A DNA stretch of 64,000 nucleotides from Pseudarthrobacter naphthalenicus (GCF_029076445.1 NZ_JARESG010000004.1:1-64000); one strand, 5' to 3'. Positions 1 through 8,855 are shown, numbered from the stretch's first letter. Translations and numbers: made by a program. The notes: generated by a model not told the origin, from the sequence alone.

Positions 1-245
1 AGGCGGGCAGCCTCCCGCCGATACTCCGGGGTGAATTTTCGTCGTGTCGTGCTCACAAGAACACCTTCCCGCAGAATCCAAGGATCCCGCTACTTCAGGT
101 GTCCATCAACAGAGGTTAACCCCAGAGCGTCCTGAGGGGAGGGGCGGGACGGGGGGGACGTGGGCCGGGGGAGGGCGGCGGCCTGCACCCCGGTGCCGGC
201 GGTTGCCGTTCTCCCGTCGGACTTCAACTCGATAGGATCAACAGC
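1..245. other. Upstream non-coding stretch before the lytic transglycosylase
   Basis: No credible gene is visible in the first 245 bases; the short open frames lack ribosome binding sites and family resemblance. The segment is GC-rich with G runs around 135-180. A TAGGAT hexamer at 233-238 lies 7 bases before the GTG at 246, the spacing of an actinobacterial -10 box to a leaderless start, but an AGGA at 234-237 could equally act as a weak ribosome binding site. The left edge may be the tail of an intergenic region of a gene outside the window. Confidence 0.45.
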
Positions 246-1016
246 GTGCTCCGACTCAAACGCCTTGCCGTTTTCTGCGTATTCGCGATTTGCGTGATCA
301 CCGCAGGGGCGTTCTGGGTGCTCCGGGAGTCCGGCGCGGACGCCGGCACGGCCCTTCCACCTCCGCCGCCGCGGGCGGCCGTGAAACTCGAAACGCTCTC
401 CACCGGCCTTGCCACTGCCGTCAATGTCACGCGCAACGCGGACGCTGAGTGGCTCGTCCAGGCTTCCGCACAAACCGGCATACCCGCCCGCGCGCTTCGG
501 GCTTACGTCAGTGCGGCTAGCGCTGCCAATCATGCCGCTCCGGGGTGTGGGATCGGCTGGAATACGGTGGCGGCGATTGGCTTCGTCGAGTCCGCCCACG
601 GAGCTTACGGCGGCGGAAGCCTGTCTGCCGCCGGGCAGGCGACCGGGCCGATCGTCGGGCCGAGCCTGGACGGCGACGGATTTGCCGCCATCGCTGATAC
701 CGATGCCGGCGTGCTGGACGGGGACCCCCTCTGGGACCGAGCCGTGGGACCCATGCAGTTCATTCCCTCCACCTGGAAGCTTGCGGGACAAGACGGGAAC
801 GGTGACGGAAAAGCGGACCCCTTCAATGTCGACGATGCCGCCCTCAGCGCGGCCGGCTATTTGTGTGCTCACGGCCGCAATCTCTCCGCCGCAAACGGGT
901 GGACTGCGGCCGTCTACTCCTATAACCAGTCCGGTGCCTATGTGGATCAGGTGCGCCGCCAGGCCACGTCCTACGCTGAAGAGACCGCCGCGAGGACCAG
1001 CACAGGGCTGAACTAG
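246..1016 (+). CDS. Secreted lytic murein transglycosylase (SLT_2/MltB-like fold)
   Basis: Predicted cell-wall enzyme of 256 aa that would cleave the glycan strands of peptidoglycan outside the membrane. The N-terminus (MLRLKRLAVFCVFAIC) is a signal peptide or membrane anchor. The body carries family hallmarks: GFVESAHG with the likely catalytic Glu, then GPMQFIPSTW, a calcium-like DGNGDGKADP loop, DDAALSAAGYLC, and AVYSYNQSGAYVDQV. This is the arrangement of MltB/SLT_2 transglycosylases common in actinobacteria. The start is GTG at 246. It stands alone: the next gene is convergent. Confidence 0.85.
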   Translation: MLRLKRLAVFCVFAICVITAGAFWVLRESGADAGTALPPPPPRAAVKLETLSTGLATAVNVTRNADAEWLVQASAQTGIPARALRAYVSAASAANHAAPGCGIGWNTVAAIGFVESAHGAYGGGSLSAAGQATGPIVGPSLDGDGFAAIADTDAGVLDGDPLWDRAVGPMQFIPSTWKLAGQDGNGDGKADPFNVDDAALSAAGYLCAHGRNLSAANGWTAAVYSYNQSGAYVDQVRRQATSYAEETAARTSTGLN

Positions 1017-1067
1017 CGGAGTCCGGCGCGGGGCTGAACTAACAGGGCCCGGTGAGGGCGGGACCGC

Positions 1068-1487
1068 CTAGTGAGGCTGGCAGGAGGCGGGGTTCTGGCC
1101 CGTGCCGTCCTGGCTGACAACGGTCACCGGACACAGCTGCAGTGCCACCTCACGCAGTTCCTTGGGGCGAAACGGCTTGGTCAGGTAAGCGGCGGCCCCG
1201 GAGGCCATGCCGGCCAAAATGTCATCCTCTTCGGACCTGGCCGAGAGAAACAGCAGGGGAGCGGCATTCAGGGCGCGGATGGCGCGGGCCACCACGTGGC
1301 CGTCCATGTCCGGTAAGCCAAGATCCAAGGTGATGAGCGAAATGCCGGGATCCGCGGCGGCCGCAATGCCCTCGGCGCCGGTGGCCACCGTGCGCACGTC
1401 AAAGCCCGCACGGATCAGTACCACGGTGATCAGCCCGCGGATGTCGGCGTCGTCCTCGATGACGAGGCAGACTTGTTGAGTTTCCAT
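1068..1487 (-). CDS. Single-domain response regulator (CheY/REC-like)
   Basis: A 139-aa receiver domain with no output domain. Visible landmarks are the acidic pair in VIEDDADI, the phospho-acceptor Asp in ITLDLGLPDMDG, the Ser in LFLSARS and the Lys in LTKPFRPKEL, so phosphotransfer chemistry looks intact. The C-terminal 15 residues after VALQLCPV are low complexity. No histidine kinase is encoded nearby, so the phosphodonor must come from elsewhere. It is convergent with the transglycosylase gene and divergent from the DUF488 gene. Receiver identity is seen; the target is unknown. Confidence 0.88.
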   Translation of the reverse strand: METQQVCLVIEDDADIRGLITVVLIRAGFDVRTVATGAEGIAAAADPGISLITLDLGLPDMDGHVVARAIRALNAAPLLFLSARSEEDDILAGMASGAAAYLTKPFRPKELREVALQLCPVTVVSQDGTGQNPASCQPH

Positions 1488-1546
1488 AAAGCCCCCAGAG
1501 CCAGCTTCCCACCAGTCTACGGCTGCGTGGGTGGAGAATCGCTACT

Positions 1547-2089
1547 ATGACGCCTTCCGTGCCACACCTACCGCTGCTGACCGTTGGCCACGGCACCACC
1601 GCCCAGGAGGACTTCAAGGCCCTGCTGGCTTCGGCGGGAGTCCAGTCCCTGGTGGACGTCCGCATTGCTCCCGGAAGCTGGAAGTTTCCGCACTTCGGCA
1701 AGGACCTGCTGGCGCAATGGCTGCCAGAGGCGGGCGTGTCCTACCGTTGGGAGCAGCGGCTCGGCGGATTCCGCAAGCTGCCACCGGATTCCCCGGACGT
1801 GGCACTGCGCAACGAATCGTTCCGGGCCTACGCCGCGTACATGCGGTCGCCGGAGTTTTCCCTGGCCCTTGACGAGCTCCTGGCACAGGCAGCACAGGAG
1901 CCCGTGGCCATCATGTGCAGTGAGACCGTGTGGTGGCGGTGTCACCGCCGGCTCATCTCTGACCACGTGGTGCTGCTTCGCCACGTGGACGTGCGGCACG
2001 TGATGCCCGGCGGAAGGCTGACGCCCCACCAGCCCACCTCCGGCGTGCGTGTCAACGGGAGCGAACTGGTTTACGACGCCGGGACCTAG
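1547..2089 (+). CDS. DUF488 family protein
   Basis: A 180-aa cytosolic protein of the DUF488 family. Family signatures visible: an N-terminal LLTVGHGT, SLVDVRIAPGSWKFPHF, and the C-terminal MCSE...WWRCHRRLISD motif with conserved Cys and Cys-His residues. The biochemical function of the family is not established. It is monocistronic and convergent with the GAF-ANTAR gene, with only 9 bases between the stops. ATG at 1547 follows a GGAGAA element about 10 bases upstream. Confidence 0.85.
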   Translation: MTPSVPHLPLLTVGHGTTAQEDFKALLASAGVQSLVDVRIAPGSWKFPHFGKDLLAQWLPEAGVSYRWEQRLGGFRKLPPDSPDVALRNESFRAYAAYMRSPEFSLALDELLAQAAQEPVAIMCSETVWWRCHRRLISDHVVLLRHVDVRHVMPGGRLTPHQPTSGVRVNGSELVYDAGT

Positions 2090-2098
2090 TGCCGCCGG

Positions 2099-2857
2099 TT
2101 ACTCGTCATAGTGGGTTTCCGCAGGGCCGTGTCCCAGGGCGTTGACCACGGCGGCGGCGACGGTGTGCAGCTTGGAGTTGCGGGTGCTGGAGGCGGCCTT
2201 GAGGAGACTGAAAGCCGCCTGCTGGCTGCACCGGTTTTGGGCCATGATGATGCCCACGGCCACGTCGATCACGGTGCGGCTCTCAAGGGTGGCACGCAGG
2301 TGGGCCGCGGTGTCACTGTAATGCGCGAAACGGACCGCCAGGCGCAGGGCCAGGGACGTCTGGCGGACAAAGTCCTCGGCGGTTTCGAGGATGCGGCCCT
2401 CAAAGCGGCCGGCACGGTGGGAGTACAGGAGCAGGGTGGCTTTGGTTTCGCCCTCCTGCTCGAAGGGAATCGCCAGCACGGACCGGACGCCATGGGCCAG
2501 CACCGCTGCGGAGTACCCGGGCCAGCGGTCCTCGTCTCCCAGGTCGGGGACATGGACGGTGCGGTGGCCCTCGGCCGCAGTGATGCCGGGGCTGTCGCTG
2601 GACTGGTACTCCAGCTGGCTGATCACTTGGGCGGGATCAGCGCTGCTTGCCACCGTGGCGGCCTTGCGCTGGCGCAGGAGAGTAATGCCGCACAGCACTT
2701 CGTCACCGGGCACGCAAAGGGTGCGCGCTGATACGCGCGCCAGTTCGGCCAGGAACTCCTCAACATCGGTGCTGTTGAGGAGTTCTTCATGCAGGTGATC
2801 AGTAATTGATGGAGCTGTATTTGCTGTCGACTCGCCGGCCACGGTTCTTGGTGCCAT
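2099..2857 (-). CDS. GAF and ANTAR domain RNA-binding antiterminator-type regulator
   Basis: A 252-aa regulator. A GAF domain occupies roughly residues 20-165 (pattern CGITLLRQRK...HVPDLGDEDRWPGY...SVLAIPFEQEG), followed by an ANTAR domain (about 185-240: TVIDVAVGIIMAQNRCSQQ, then AFSLLKAASSTRNSKLHTVA). ANTAR proteins bind paired hairpins in nascent RNA and cause antitermination. This architecture is abundant in Arthrobacter and Mycobacterium relatives. The sensed ligand and the RNA target cannot be read here; no sensor kinase or obvious double-hairpin leader adjoins it. The start is ATG at 2857. Confidence 0.88.
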   Translation of the reverse strand: MAPRTVAGESTANTAPSITDHLHEELLNSTDVEEFLAELARVSARTLCVPGDEVLCGITLLRQRKAATVASSADPAQVISQLEYQSSDSPGITAAEGHRTVHVPDLGDEDRWPGYSAAVLAHGVRSVLAIPFEQEGETKATLLLYSHRAGRFEGRILETAEDFVRQTSLALRLAVRFAHYSDTAAHLRATLESRTVIDVAVGIIMAQNRCSQQAAFSLLKAASSTRNSKLHTVAAAVVNALGHGPAETHYDE

Positions 2858-3140
2858 TCACTCAGGTCAAGACGACCCGGCAATCCCGGCGCACATCCTG
2901 CCGTGACGGCTTGAGCGTGGCAGGAATCGCTGGATCGACGAACTGTCCAACGGCCTGCTGCTAAACCGATAACCAGAAGTATATACAGCCCTGGCCAGAG
3001 CAAATGTCACATTCAGGGGCCCTGCCGGACGGCGCGGACTCTGGCGTTGTGCGGCCACTTGCGGGCAGAATGTAGCTCACGTTGGCGCTGCCGGCGGTTC
3101 ACCCGAAGCCAACCGGCCATAACGCCGCGGAGGGACAGCT

Positions 3141-3731
3141 ATGACCAGACTGCTCATCATCGGGCCGCCCGGCTCCGGCAAGGGAACTCAGGCGGTCCAC
3201 ATCGCCAGGCATTTCAAGGTCCCTGCCGTATCCACGGGCGAAATCTTCAGGACCAATGTCAGCGCGGAGACGCCGCTGGGCCAGGAGGCAGCGCAGTATC
3301 TCGACGACGGCGCTTTTGTCCCCGATCATCTCACCAACGCGCTGGTCCGGGAGCGTCTGCGTGACAGCGACGTCCGGCCCGGGTTCCTGCTGGATGGGTA
3401 TCCCCGCACGGCACCTCAGGTCATGGAACTGGACAACATGCTCGCCTCGCTCGGCCACCGGCTTGACGCGGTTGTTGAACTCCGCGCCCCGGATTCCGAA
3501 CTCGAGCAGCGGATGATCCAGCGCGCCAAGGAACAGGGGCGCAAGGATGACACCGTGGACGTGTTCCGGCGCCGGCTGGAACTGTACCACCGCGAAACCC
3601 ACGAAGTGGTGTCGGTTTATGCCGGCCGGGGCATGGTGGTATCGGTGGACGGCAGCGGGGAGCCCGGTGCCATTACCGAACGGGCAATTGCCGCCGTCGA
3701 AAAGTTCCTTGCAGCAGGAGTAGCACCATGA
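3141..3731 (+). CDS. adk: Adenylate kinase (short-LID form, accessory copy)
   Basis: A 196-aa nucleoside monophosphate kinase, AMP + ATP to 2 ADP. P-loop GPPGSGKGT sits at residues 8-16, an AMP-binding STGEIFR segment follows, then LLDGYPRT with the conserved Arg, and a short LID with RRRLELYH. No zinc-binding LID is present. Ribosome binding site GGAGGGA precedes ATG 3141. The housekeeping adk of actinobacteria lies in the ribosomal protein cluster beside secY, which is absent here, so this is probably a second copy. Its stop overlaps the start of the next gene by 4 bases, implying coupling to an epimerase. Confidence 0.87.
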   Translation: MTRLLIIGPPGSGKGTQAVHIARHFKVPAVSTGEIFRTNVSAETPLGQEAAQYLDDGAFVPDHLTNALVRERLRDSDVRPGFLLDGYPRTAPQVMELDNMLASLGHRLDAVVELRAPDSELEQRMIQRAKEQGRKDDTVDVFRRRLELYHRETHEVVSVYAGRGMVVSVDGSGEPGAITERAIAAVEKFLAAGVAP

Positions 3732-4600
3732 GAATTGCAGTAACCGGTGGAAGCGGAAAGCTCGGACGGCATGTGGTCCGCAGGCTCAATGATGACGGCC
3801 ACCAGGTCCTCAACCTGGACCGGACAGGTGAAAGGAACCCGGGACTCGCCATCGTGGACCTGCGCAACTACGGCCAGGTATTGGATGTGCTGCTGGGCCT
3901 GGACGACAGGCACAACGGGTTCGACGCCGTCGTCCATCTGGGGGCGATCCCGGCGCCGGGCATCATTCCGGACGCCGCCACGTTCGAGAACAACATGCTC
4001 TCCACCTACAACGTCTTCCAGGCGGCACGGCGGGCCGGCATCAAGAAGGTGGTTTACGCCTCGAGCGAGACCGTGCTGGGGCTGCCTTTCGACGTTGACC
4101 CGCCCTACATCCCGGTGGATGAGGAGTACCCTGCCCGGCCCGAAAGCACCTACTCCCTGGTCAAGCACCTTGAGGAGCAGATGGCCATCCAGCTGACCCG
4201 GTGGGATCCCGAGCTGAGCATCACCGGCCTGCGGTTTTCCAACGTGATGGACCCGGAGGACTACGAACGGTTCCCGGAGTTCGACGCGGACGCCGCCGCC
4301 CGGAAGTGGAATCTCTGGGGGTACATTGACGGACGCGACGGGGCCCAGGCGGTAGCAAGGGCGCTGGAACACGGCAAGCCGGGTTTTGAAGCGTTCATCG
4401 TAGCCAACGCAGACACTGTGATGTCCCGGTCCAGCGCCAGCCTCGCGGCGGAGGTGTTCCCCAACGTGCAGGTGACCAGGGAACTCGGCGAGCACGAGAC
4501 CTTGCTGTCCATCGACAAGGCCAAACGGCTGCTCGGATTCAAACCCGAACATTCATGGCGTTCGTACCACCCGAGCCGCCGCACGCCCACCGAGGACTGA
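3728..4600 (+). CDS. NAD-dependent epimerase/dehydratase (extended SDR)
   Basis: A 290-aa extended short-chain dehydrogenase. The N-terminal nucleotide loop TGGSGKLG (residues 6-13) and the active-site YSLVK are visible, with an upstream Ser-containing VVYASSETV strand. It resembles nucleotide-sugar epimerases or uronate dehydrogenases, and the substrate is not decidable from sequence. It is translationally coupled to the adenylate kinase through an ATGA overlap at 3728-3731, an unusual pairing. Its stop lies 30 bases from the convergent GntR gene. Confidence 0.82.
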   Translation: MRIAVTGGSGKLGRHVVRRLNDDGHQVLNLDRTGERNPGLAIVDLRNYGQVLDVLLGLDDRHNGFDAVVHLGAIPAPGIIPDAATFENNMLSTYNVFQAARRAGIKKVVYASSETVLGLPFDVDPPYIPVDEEYPARPESTYSLVKHLEEQMAIQLTRWDPELSITGLRFSNVMDPEDYERFPEFDADAAARKWNLWGYIDGRDGAQAVARALEHGKPGFEAFIVANADTVMSRSSASLAAEVFPNVQVTRELGEHETLLSIDKAKRLLGFKPEHSWRSYHPSRRTPTED

Positions 4601-4629
4601 GCCACCAGGCAGTTCGCCACGGGACCGCC

Positions 4630-5475
4630 TTAAGCGGGCGGTTGGGAACGGGAGTCCGACGGCGGCCGCTGGGGGGCGTCGTCGGGCTCTCCCGCCTGCC
4701 GGGACGGGTCCGGCCGGGTTGGGTCCGGCCGGGTTGGGTCCTGGTCTGCGCCGGCGTGGTGCTCGGACCAGATGTGTCCCACCTCTTCGGCGAACTGTTC
4801 CACGATCCTGCTCATGGCGGCATGGGCGGCGCCGGCCTCGCCCCGCTGGATGGAACTGGCCACATCAACGTGCAACTGCAACGCTTCGTGGTGCGGCAAA
4901 TGCGGCATGAGGCCGTGCTCGGCCCTGCCGGTCAGAACTTCGGCCACCAGGTTCTGGAGCTGGGAAAACATGGCGTTGCCGGAAGCCCCAAGCACCGCGG
5001 CATGGAATTCAACATCAAGCCGGAGGAATTCCTCCTGGTCTCCGCGCTGGCCGGCGGACCAGAGGCGGGCTGCCAGCGAAACCAGCTCGCTGCCGGCGTC
5101 CCAGGAGGCACGCTCAGCGGCGAGCCGGGCGGCCTGCGGCTCGATGGCGCCGCGCAGTTCATTCAGCGCCTGGAGTTGCTCCAGGCGCCGGGATGAGGCC
5201 AGCCGCCAACGGATCACCTGGGGGTCGTAGAGGTTCCATTCCTCTTCCGGCTGCACCACGGTGCCAAACCGGCGCCGCGACGCCAGCATGCCCTTGGACG
5301 ACAGGACCCTCGCCGCTTCCCGGACCACGGAACGGGACACGCCGTGCTGCGCCTCCAGCTCATCCAGCCGGACGATCGAGTGCGGCGCCAGCGACCCCTC
5401 GGCAATGGCGAGTCCCAGGCTCTGAACCAACGCTGCATGCCGGTCGATGGGAGACTCCGCCTTTGGGGTTTTCAT
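4630..5475 (-). CDS. GntR/FadR-family transcriptional regulator (FCD domain), probable dgo regulator
   Basis: A 281-aa regulator with an N-terminal winged helix (HAALVQSLGLAIAEGSL; GVSRSVVREAARVLSSKGM) and a C-terminal FCD ligand domain. An in-frame TTG at 5499 exists, but ATG 5475 is preferred because an inverted repeat sits at 5498-5525. FadR-type GntR proteins usually repress divergent catabolic genes, here a sugar-acid importer and galactonate enzymes, so the ligand is probably a galactonate-type acid. The C-terminus ends in DPTRP repeats encoded by a 15-base tandem repeat at 4706-4740, outside the FCD fold. Confidence 0.87.
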   Translation of the reverse strand: MKTPKAESPIDRHAALVQSLGLAIAEGSLAPHSIVRLDELEAQHGVSRSVVREAARVLSSKGMLASRRRFGTVVQPEEEWNLYDPQVIRWRLASSRRLEQLQALNELRGAIEPQAARLAAERASWDAGSELVSLAARLWSAGQRGDQEEFLRLDVEFHAAVLGASGNAMFSQLQNLVAEVLTGRAEHGLMPHLPHHEALQLHVDVASSIQRGEAGAAHAAMSRIVEQFAEEVGHIWSEHHAGADQDPTRPDPTRPDPSRQAGEPDDAPQRPPSDSRSQPPA

Positions 5476-5497
5476 GGCTAAATCATACTCGTTACCC

Positions 5498-5525
5498 AAT
5501 AAGGGTTGTTTAAGTCTGCCTTATT
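5498..5525. promoter_or_regulatory. Candidate operator of the GntR regulator
   Basis: Inverted repeat AATAAGG (5498-5504) and CCTTATT (5519-5525), with a 14-base spacer, lies in the gap between gntR and the divergent importer gene. A second small dyad, ACCC-AATAA-GGGT, overlaps its left arm. The position between divergent genes suits a GntR autoregulatory and catabolic operator. Binding is inferred. Confidence 0.45.
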
Positions 5526-5612
5526 TACCTATGCTCTTCTCCAGAGCAGATGTAAAGAGGCATTTGTATGTGGCTGGACAGTGACGTCAGCCCGGAAAAG
5601 CAAGGAGTCGTT

Positions 5613-6905
5613 ATGAAGCGACGTTCAGTAGTGAAGTATGCGGCAGTGGCCGCCGCGCTCTCGCTGGGGCTGACAGCCTGCGGCGGCAGCGGCAGCAGCG
5701 ACGCAAAGGGATCGGGAACAGTCCGCGTGACGCTGGCCAACCACGTCTGGACCGAAGGCATCAAGGCAGCCATCCCCGAATTTGAGAAGTCCAGCGGCCT
5801 CAAGGTCGAGCTGACCCAGCTCGGTGAAGACCAGCTCTCGGACCAGTACAACGTCAAGCTCAACGCCGGCAGCGACGAGATCGACGTGATGATGTATCGT
5901 CCGCTCCAGGAAGGCAAGGCGTTCGCTAAGAACGGCTACCTCGCGGACCTGACCAGCAAGGTGTCCTCGGATTCCAACTGGGACTGGAAGGACTACCAAG
6001 AGGGCCCGGTCAAGGCCACCACTGCTGACGGCAAGGTGGTGGGTGTCCCCATCATCACCGAGCGTGAGGTCCTTTACTACCGCAAGGACCTGCTGAAGGC
6101 CGCCGGCCTTGAGGTTCCCAAGACGATGGAAGAGCTCGAAGCGGCTGCCAAGGCCATCAAGGCAGCAAACCCGGACACCGCCGGATTCGTGGCCCGCACC
6201 GGCAAGTCCGCGGCCGTCACCCAGTTCTCCAGCTTCCTCTACAGCTTCGGTGGCGATTTCACCGATTCCAGCGGCAAATCCGCCGTCAATTCGGATGCTG
6301 CCAAGAAGGCCTACGCCTTCTACGGCGGACTGATCAAGAACTACGGCCCGGCCAATGTCAGCACCGACATGAGCTGGCCCGAGGCCATGGCCATCTTCAC
6401 CCAGGGCAAGGCGGCCTTCTACACCGAGGCTGATTCGCTCTACAAGAACGCCACCGACCCGGCCAAGTCCAAGGTTGCTGATTCGGTTGGGTTCGCTGCC
6501 CTGCCCGCCGGCCCCGCCGGTTCCAAGCCGTACAACATCCCGTCATGGGGCCTCGCAGTCAACCAGGCTTCGGCCAACCAGGACAACGCCTGGAAGTTCA
6601 TCGAATGGGCCACCAGCAAGGACCGCACCCTCGCGGCGCAGAAGGCCGGCGTCCCCGGACCCCGCGCCTCTGTTTGGGCCAACTCTGAAGGCACGTCCAC
6701 GTACCCGAAGGACCTTGCCGAGGCCATCGCAGTCAGCGCCAAGAACGGCGTCGGCCACGACCGTCCCCAGGTAGTCACGGTGGGCAAGGCACGTGAAATC
6801 GTTGGCGAGCCGATCGTTGCCAGCATCACCGGCGCGGACGCTTCAGCTGCCGCGGACTCGGCCCACGAGGCCTTCCAGAAGTTCCTGGACAGCGAAAAGA
6901 AGTAA
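5613..6905 (+). CDS. ABC importer substrate-binding lipoprotein (family 1 extracellular binding protein)
   Basis: A 430-aa lipoprotein that captures a sugar or sugar acid outside the membrane. The start is ATG 5613 (MKRRSVVKYAAVAAAL) behind AAGGAG at 5602-5607. The lipobox LTAC puts the lipidated Cys at residue 23, followed by a GGSGSSD linker. The body shows the fold of maltose-type solute-binding proteins (VEEL-type helices, ITEREVLYYRKDLLKAAGL, PSWGLAVNQAS...AWKFIEWATS). It heads an operon with two permeases and the galactonate pathway genes, so a hexonate such as galactonate is the probable cargo; this is inference from context. Confidence 0.9.
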   Translation: MKRRSVVKYAAVAAALSLGLTACGGSGSSDAKGSGTVRVTLANHVWTEGIKAAIPEFEKSSGLKVELTQLGEDQLSDQYNVKLNAGSDEIDVMMYRPLQEGKAFAKNGYLADLTSKVSSDSNWDWKDYQEGPVKATTADGKVVGVPIITEREVLYYRKDLLKAAGLEVPKTMEELEAAAKAIKAANPDTAGFVARTGKSAAVTQFSSFLYSFGGDFTDSSGKSAVNSDAAKKAYAFYGGLIKNYGPANVSTDMSWPEAMAIFTQGKAAFYTEADSLYKNATDPAKSKVADSVGFAALPAGPAGSKPYNIPSWGLAVNQASANQDNAWKFIEWATSKDRTLAAQKAGVPGPRASVWANSEGTSTYPKDLAEAIAVSAKNGVGHDRPQVVTVGKAREIVGEPIVASITGADASAAADSAHEAFQKFLDSEKK

Positions 6906-6951
6906 CGCACCCGGTGCACCAACGCGGGCACCCCACCCCGGTGCACCACCC

Positions 6952-6994
6952 GGCCGGGGCGGGACGGCAGCGACGCTGCCCTCCCGTCCCGGCC
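6952..6994 (+). promoter_or_regulatory. Intercistronic stem-loop after the binding-protein gene
   Basis: A long imperfect hairpin is formed by GGCCGGG..GGGA.GGCAGC and its complement ending at 6994, with no following T run. Such structures between a binding-protein gene and its permeases are known to stabilise the upstream mRNA so that the lipoprotein is made in excess. The region before it also repeats CCGGTGCACCA (near 6911 and 6938). The role is inferred. Confidence 0.5.
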
Positions 6995-7026
6995 GCACTT
7001 CACCACCCCAACTCTTGAGGCGAACC

Positions 7027-7977
7027 ATGTCTGTAATGACTTCTCCCCGCAGCGCAGCCCGGAATTCAGGCCGTGCCCCCAACGGCCGCGAAAAATTCTC
7101 CGACTGGGCCAACGCACACCGGAAATGGCTATTCGCCGCCCCGGCCATGGCCTTCGTGGGCGTCCTGATCGTGTTCCCGCTGGCCTGGACCCTGTACCTG
7201 AGCCTCACCGACTCGCAGGGATCCGTCCGGGCGGCCACCGAGTTCATCGGCCTGGAAAACTACCTGACCGTCCTGTCCGACGTCGAACGCTTCTGGCCCG
7301 CGGTGGGCCGCACCCTGACCTTCACCGGCATTGCCCTGGTCTGTGAAGTGGTTCTGGGCATGGGCATCGCGCTGCTGCTCTGGCGCCCGTTCCGCGGCGA
7401 GAAGTGGGTGCGTGTGGCCATCCTGCTGCCGCTGGTGGCAACGCCGGTGGCCGTGGGCATGATGTGGCGGCTGATCTTCGATCCCAACATCGGCTTCGCG
7501 AACCAGCTGCTCGCCGCCGTGGGAATTCCGGCGCAGCCCTGGCTCTCAGGCCAGGAGACTGCGCTGGGCACCACCATCTTCATGGACGTGTGGCAATGGA
7601 CCCCCATGGTGGTCCTCATCCTGCTGGCCGGCCTGACGTCGCTCTCCGAGGAGCCCGATGAGGCGGCCCGGATGGACGGCGCCAACGCGTTCCAGCGCTT
7701 CTTCTTCATCACCCTTCCCCTCATGATGCCCACGGTGATCGTGGCCATCCTGCTCCGGGGCATCGACGCCCTGAAGACCTTTGACATCCTGTACGCCACC
7801 AAGGGCAAGGGCGGCGGCTCCTTCCACGAGGTGGAGACCCTGAACGTCTACGCCTATGGCCTGAGCTTCGACTACAACCAGTACGGGCTGTCCTCCGCGG
7901 TGCTGATCCTGTTCTTCATGATCATCATCGGCTCCATGTGGCTGCTGACCATGCGCAAGAAAGCGGTAAGCAAATGA
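7027..7977 (+). CDS. ABC sugar transporter permease, MalF/UgpA type
   Basis: A 316-aa inner-membrane permease, ATG 7027. About six membrane segments are visible, starting with WLFAAPAMAFVGVLIVFPLAW and including VWQWTPMVVLILLAGLTSL. The cytoplasmic EAA loop that docks the ATPase is EEPDEAARMDGANAFQRFF. It follows the binding protein and overlaps the second permease by 4 bases. The operon encodes no ATPase, so a shared MsiK-like ATPase elsewhere probably energises it, as is usual in actinobacterial sugar importers. Confidence 0.9.
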   Translation: MSVMTSPRSAARNSGRAPNGREKFSDWANAHRKWLFAAPAMAFVGVLIVFPLAWTLYLSLTDSQGSVRAATEFIGLENYLTVLSDVERFWPAVGRTLTFTGIALVCEVVLGMGIALLLWRPFRGEKWVRVAILLPLVATPVAVGMMWRLIFDPNIGFANQLLAAVGIPAQPWLSGQETALGTTIFMDVWQWTPMVVLILLAGLTSLSEEPDEAARMDGANAFQRFFFITLPLMMPTVIVAILLRGIDALKTFDILYATKGKGGGSFHEVETLNVYAYGLSFDYNQYGLSSAVLILFFMIIIGSMWLLTMRKKAVSK

Positions 7978-8849
7978 GCGTCCTGACCCAAAACCAGACG
8001 TCCGCGGGGCAGCCGCTCCGCCGCCCCAGGAAACCCCTCGGGACCCGTGCCTACAAGGTGTTCCGCGTGGTGGCGCTGATCGCCGTGGTCCTGTTCCTGA
8101 TCGCACCCCTGATCTGGATGCTGCTCGCCTCGCTGAAGACCAATGTGGACATTTACGACACCGCCAAATCGTTCATCTTCAGCCCCACGTTCGAGAATTA
8201 CGCGAACGTCCTCCAGCGCAACAACTACTTCGTCTTCATCTTCAACAGCTTCTGGGTGGCGTTCGTTTCCACGGCCCTCTCGCTGGTGCTGGGCGTCCCG
8301 GCCGCGTACGCCATGAGCCGGTTCACCATGCACCGTTCCGCCCTGGTGGTCCTGATGGCCCGCGTCATTCCCGGCGTTTCGCTGTTGGTGCCCTGGTACT
8401 ACGTGTTCTCCAACCTGAAAATGGTGGGCGGCTTCGAGGTGCTGATCCTCAGCCACATGTTCGTGGCGCTGCCTCTGATCGTGTACATCATGATGAGCTA
8501 CTTCGATTCCCTCCCGCTGGAACTGGAGGAATCGGCCCAGGTGGACGGTCTCACCCCCATCGGCGCGTTCCAGCGCATCACGCTGCCGCTCTCGGTCGCG
8601 GGTATGGCCACCGCGGGCATCCTGAGCTTCATATTCTCGTGGAACAACTTCATGTTCGCCCTGGTGTTGTCCGGGTCCAAGACCAAGACGCTGCCCGTGG
8701 CCATCTTCGACTTCGTCTCCTACGCCAGCATCGACTGGGGTGGACTCATGGCGGCGGCCACCGTGGTGACCATCCCCATCATGATCATTGCGCTCTTCAC
8801 GCAGAAATACATCGTGTCCGGCATGACCGCCGGCGCCACCAAGGGCTAG
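7974..8849 (+). CDS. ABC sugar transporter permease, MalG/UgpE type
   Basis: A 291-aa partner permease. ATG 7974 overlaps the previous stop (ATGA). It carries the usual six helices, FRVVALIAVVLFLIAPLIWM being the first, and the EAA loop LELEESAQVDGLTPIGAFQ. The C-terminus FTQKYIVSGMTAGATKG is typical of carbohydrate MalG-type permeases. With the preceding permease it forms the channel of the importer. The dehydratase gene starts 6 bases downstream. Confidence 0.9.
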   Translation: MSVLTQNQTSAGQPLRRPRKPLGTRAYKVFRVVALIAVVLFLIAPLIWMLLASLKTNVDIYDTAKSFIFSPTFENYANVLQRNNYFVFIFNSFWVAFVSTALSLVLGVPAAYAMSRFTMHRSALVVLMARVIPGVSLLVPWYYVFSNLKMVGGFEVLILSHMFVALPLIVYIMMSYFDSLPLELEESAQVDGLTPIGAFQRITLPLSVAGMATAGILSFIFSWNNFMFALVLSGSKTKTLPVAIFDFVSYASIDWGGLMAAATVVTIPIMIIALFTQKYIVSGMTAGATKG

Positions 8850-8855
8850 GCCAAG

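Noticed and set aside
1017..1067. Repeated GGGCTGAACTA around 1005-1042 as a mobile remnant
   Set aside because: Only a short direct duplication of the gene end; no terminal inverted repeats or transposase.
5499..5499. TTG start of the GntR gene at 5499
   Set aside because: ATG 5475 is nearby, and the inverted repeat at 5498-5525 would then lie within the coding region.
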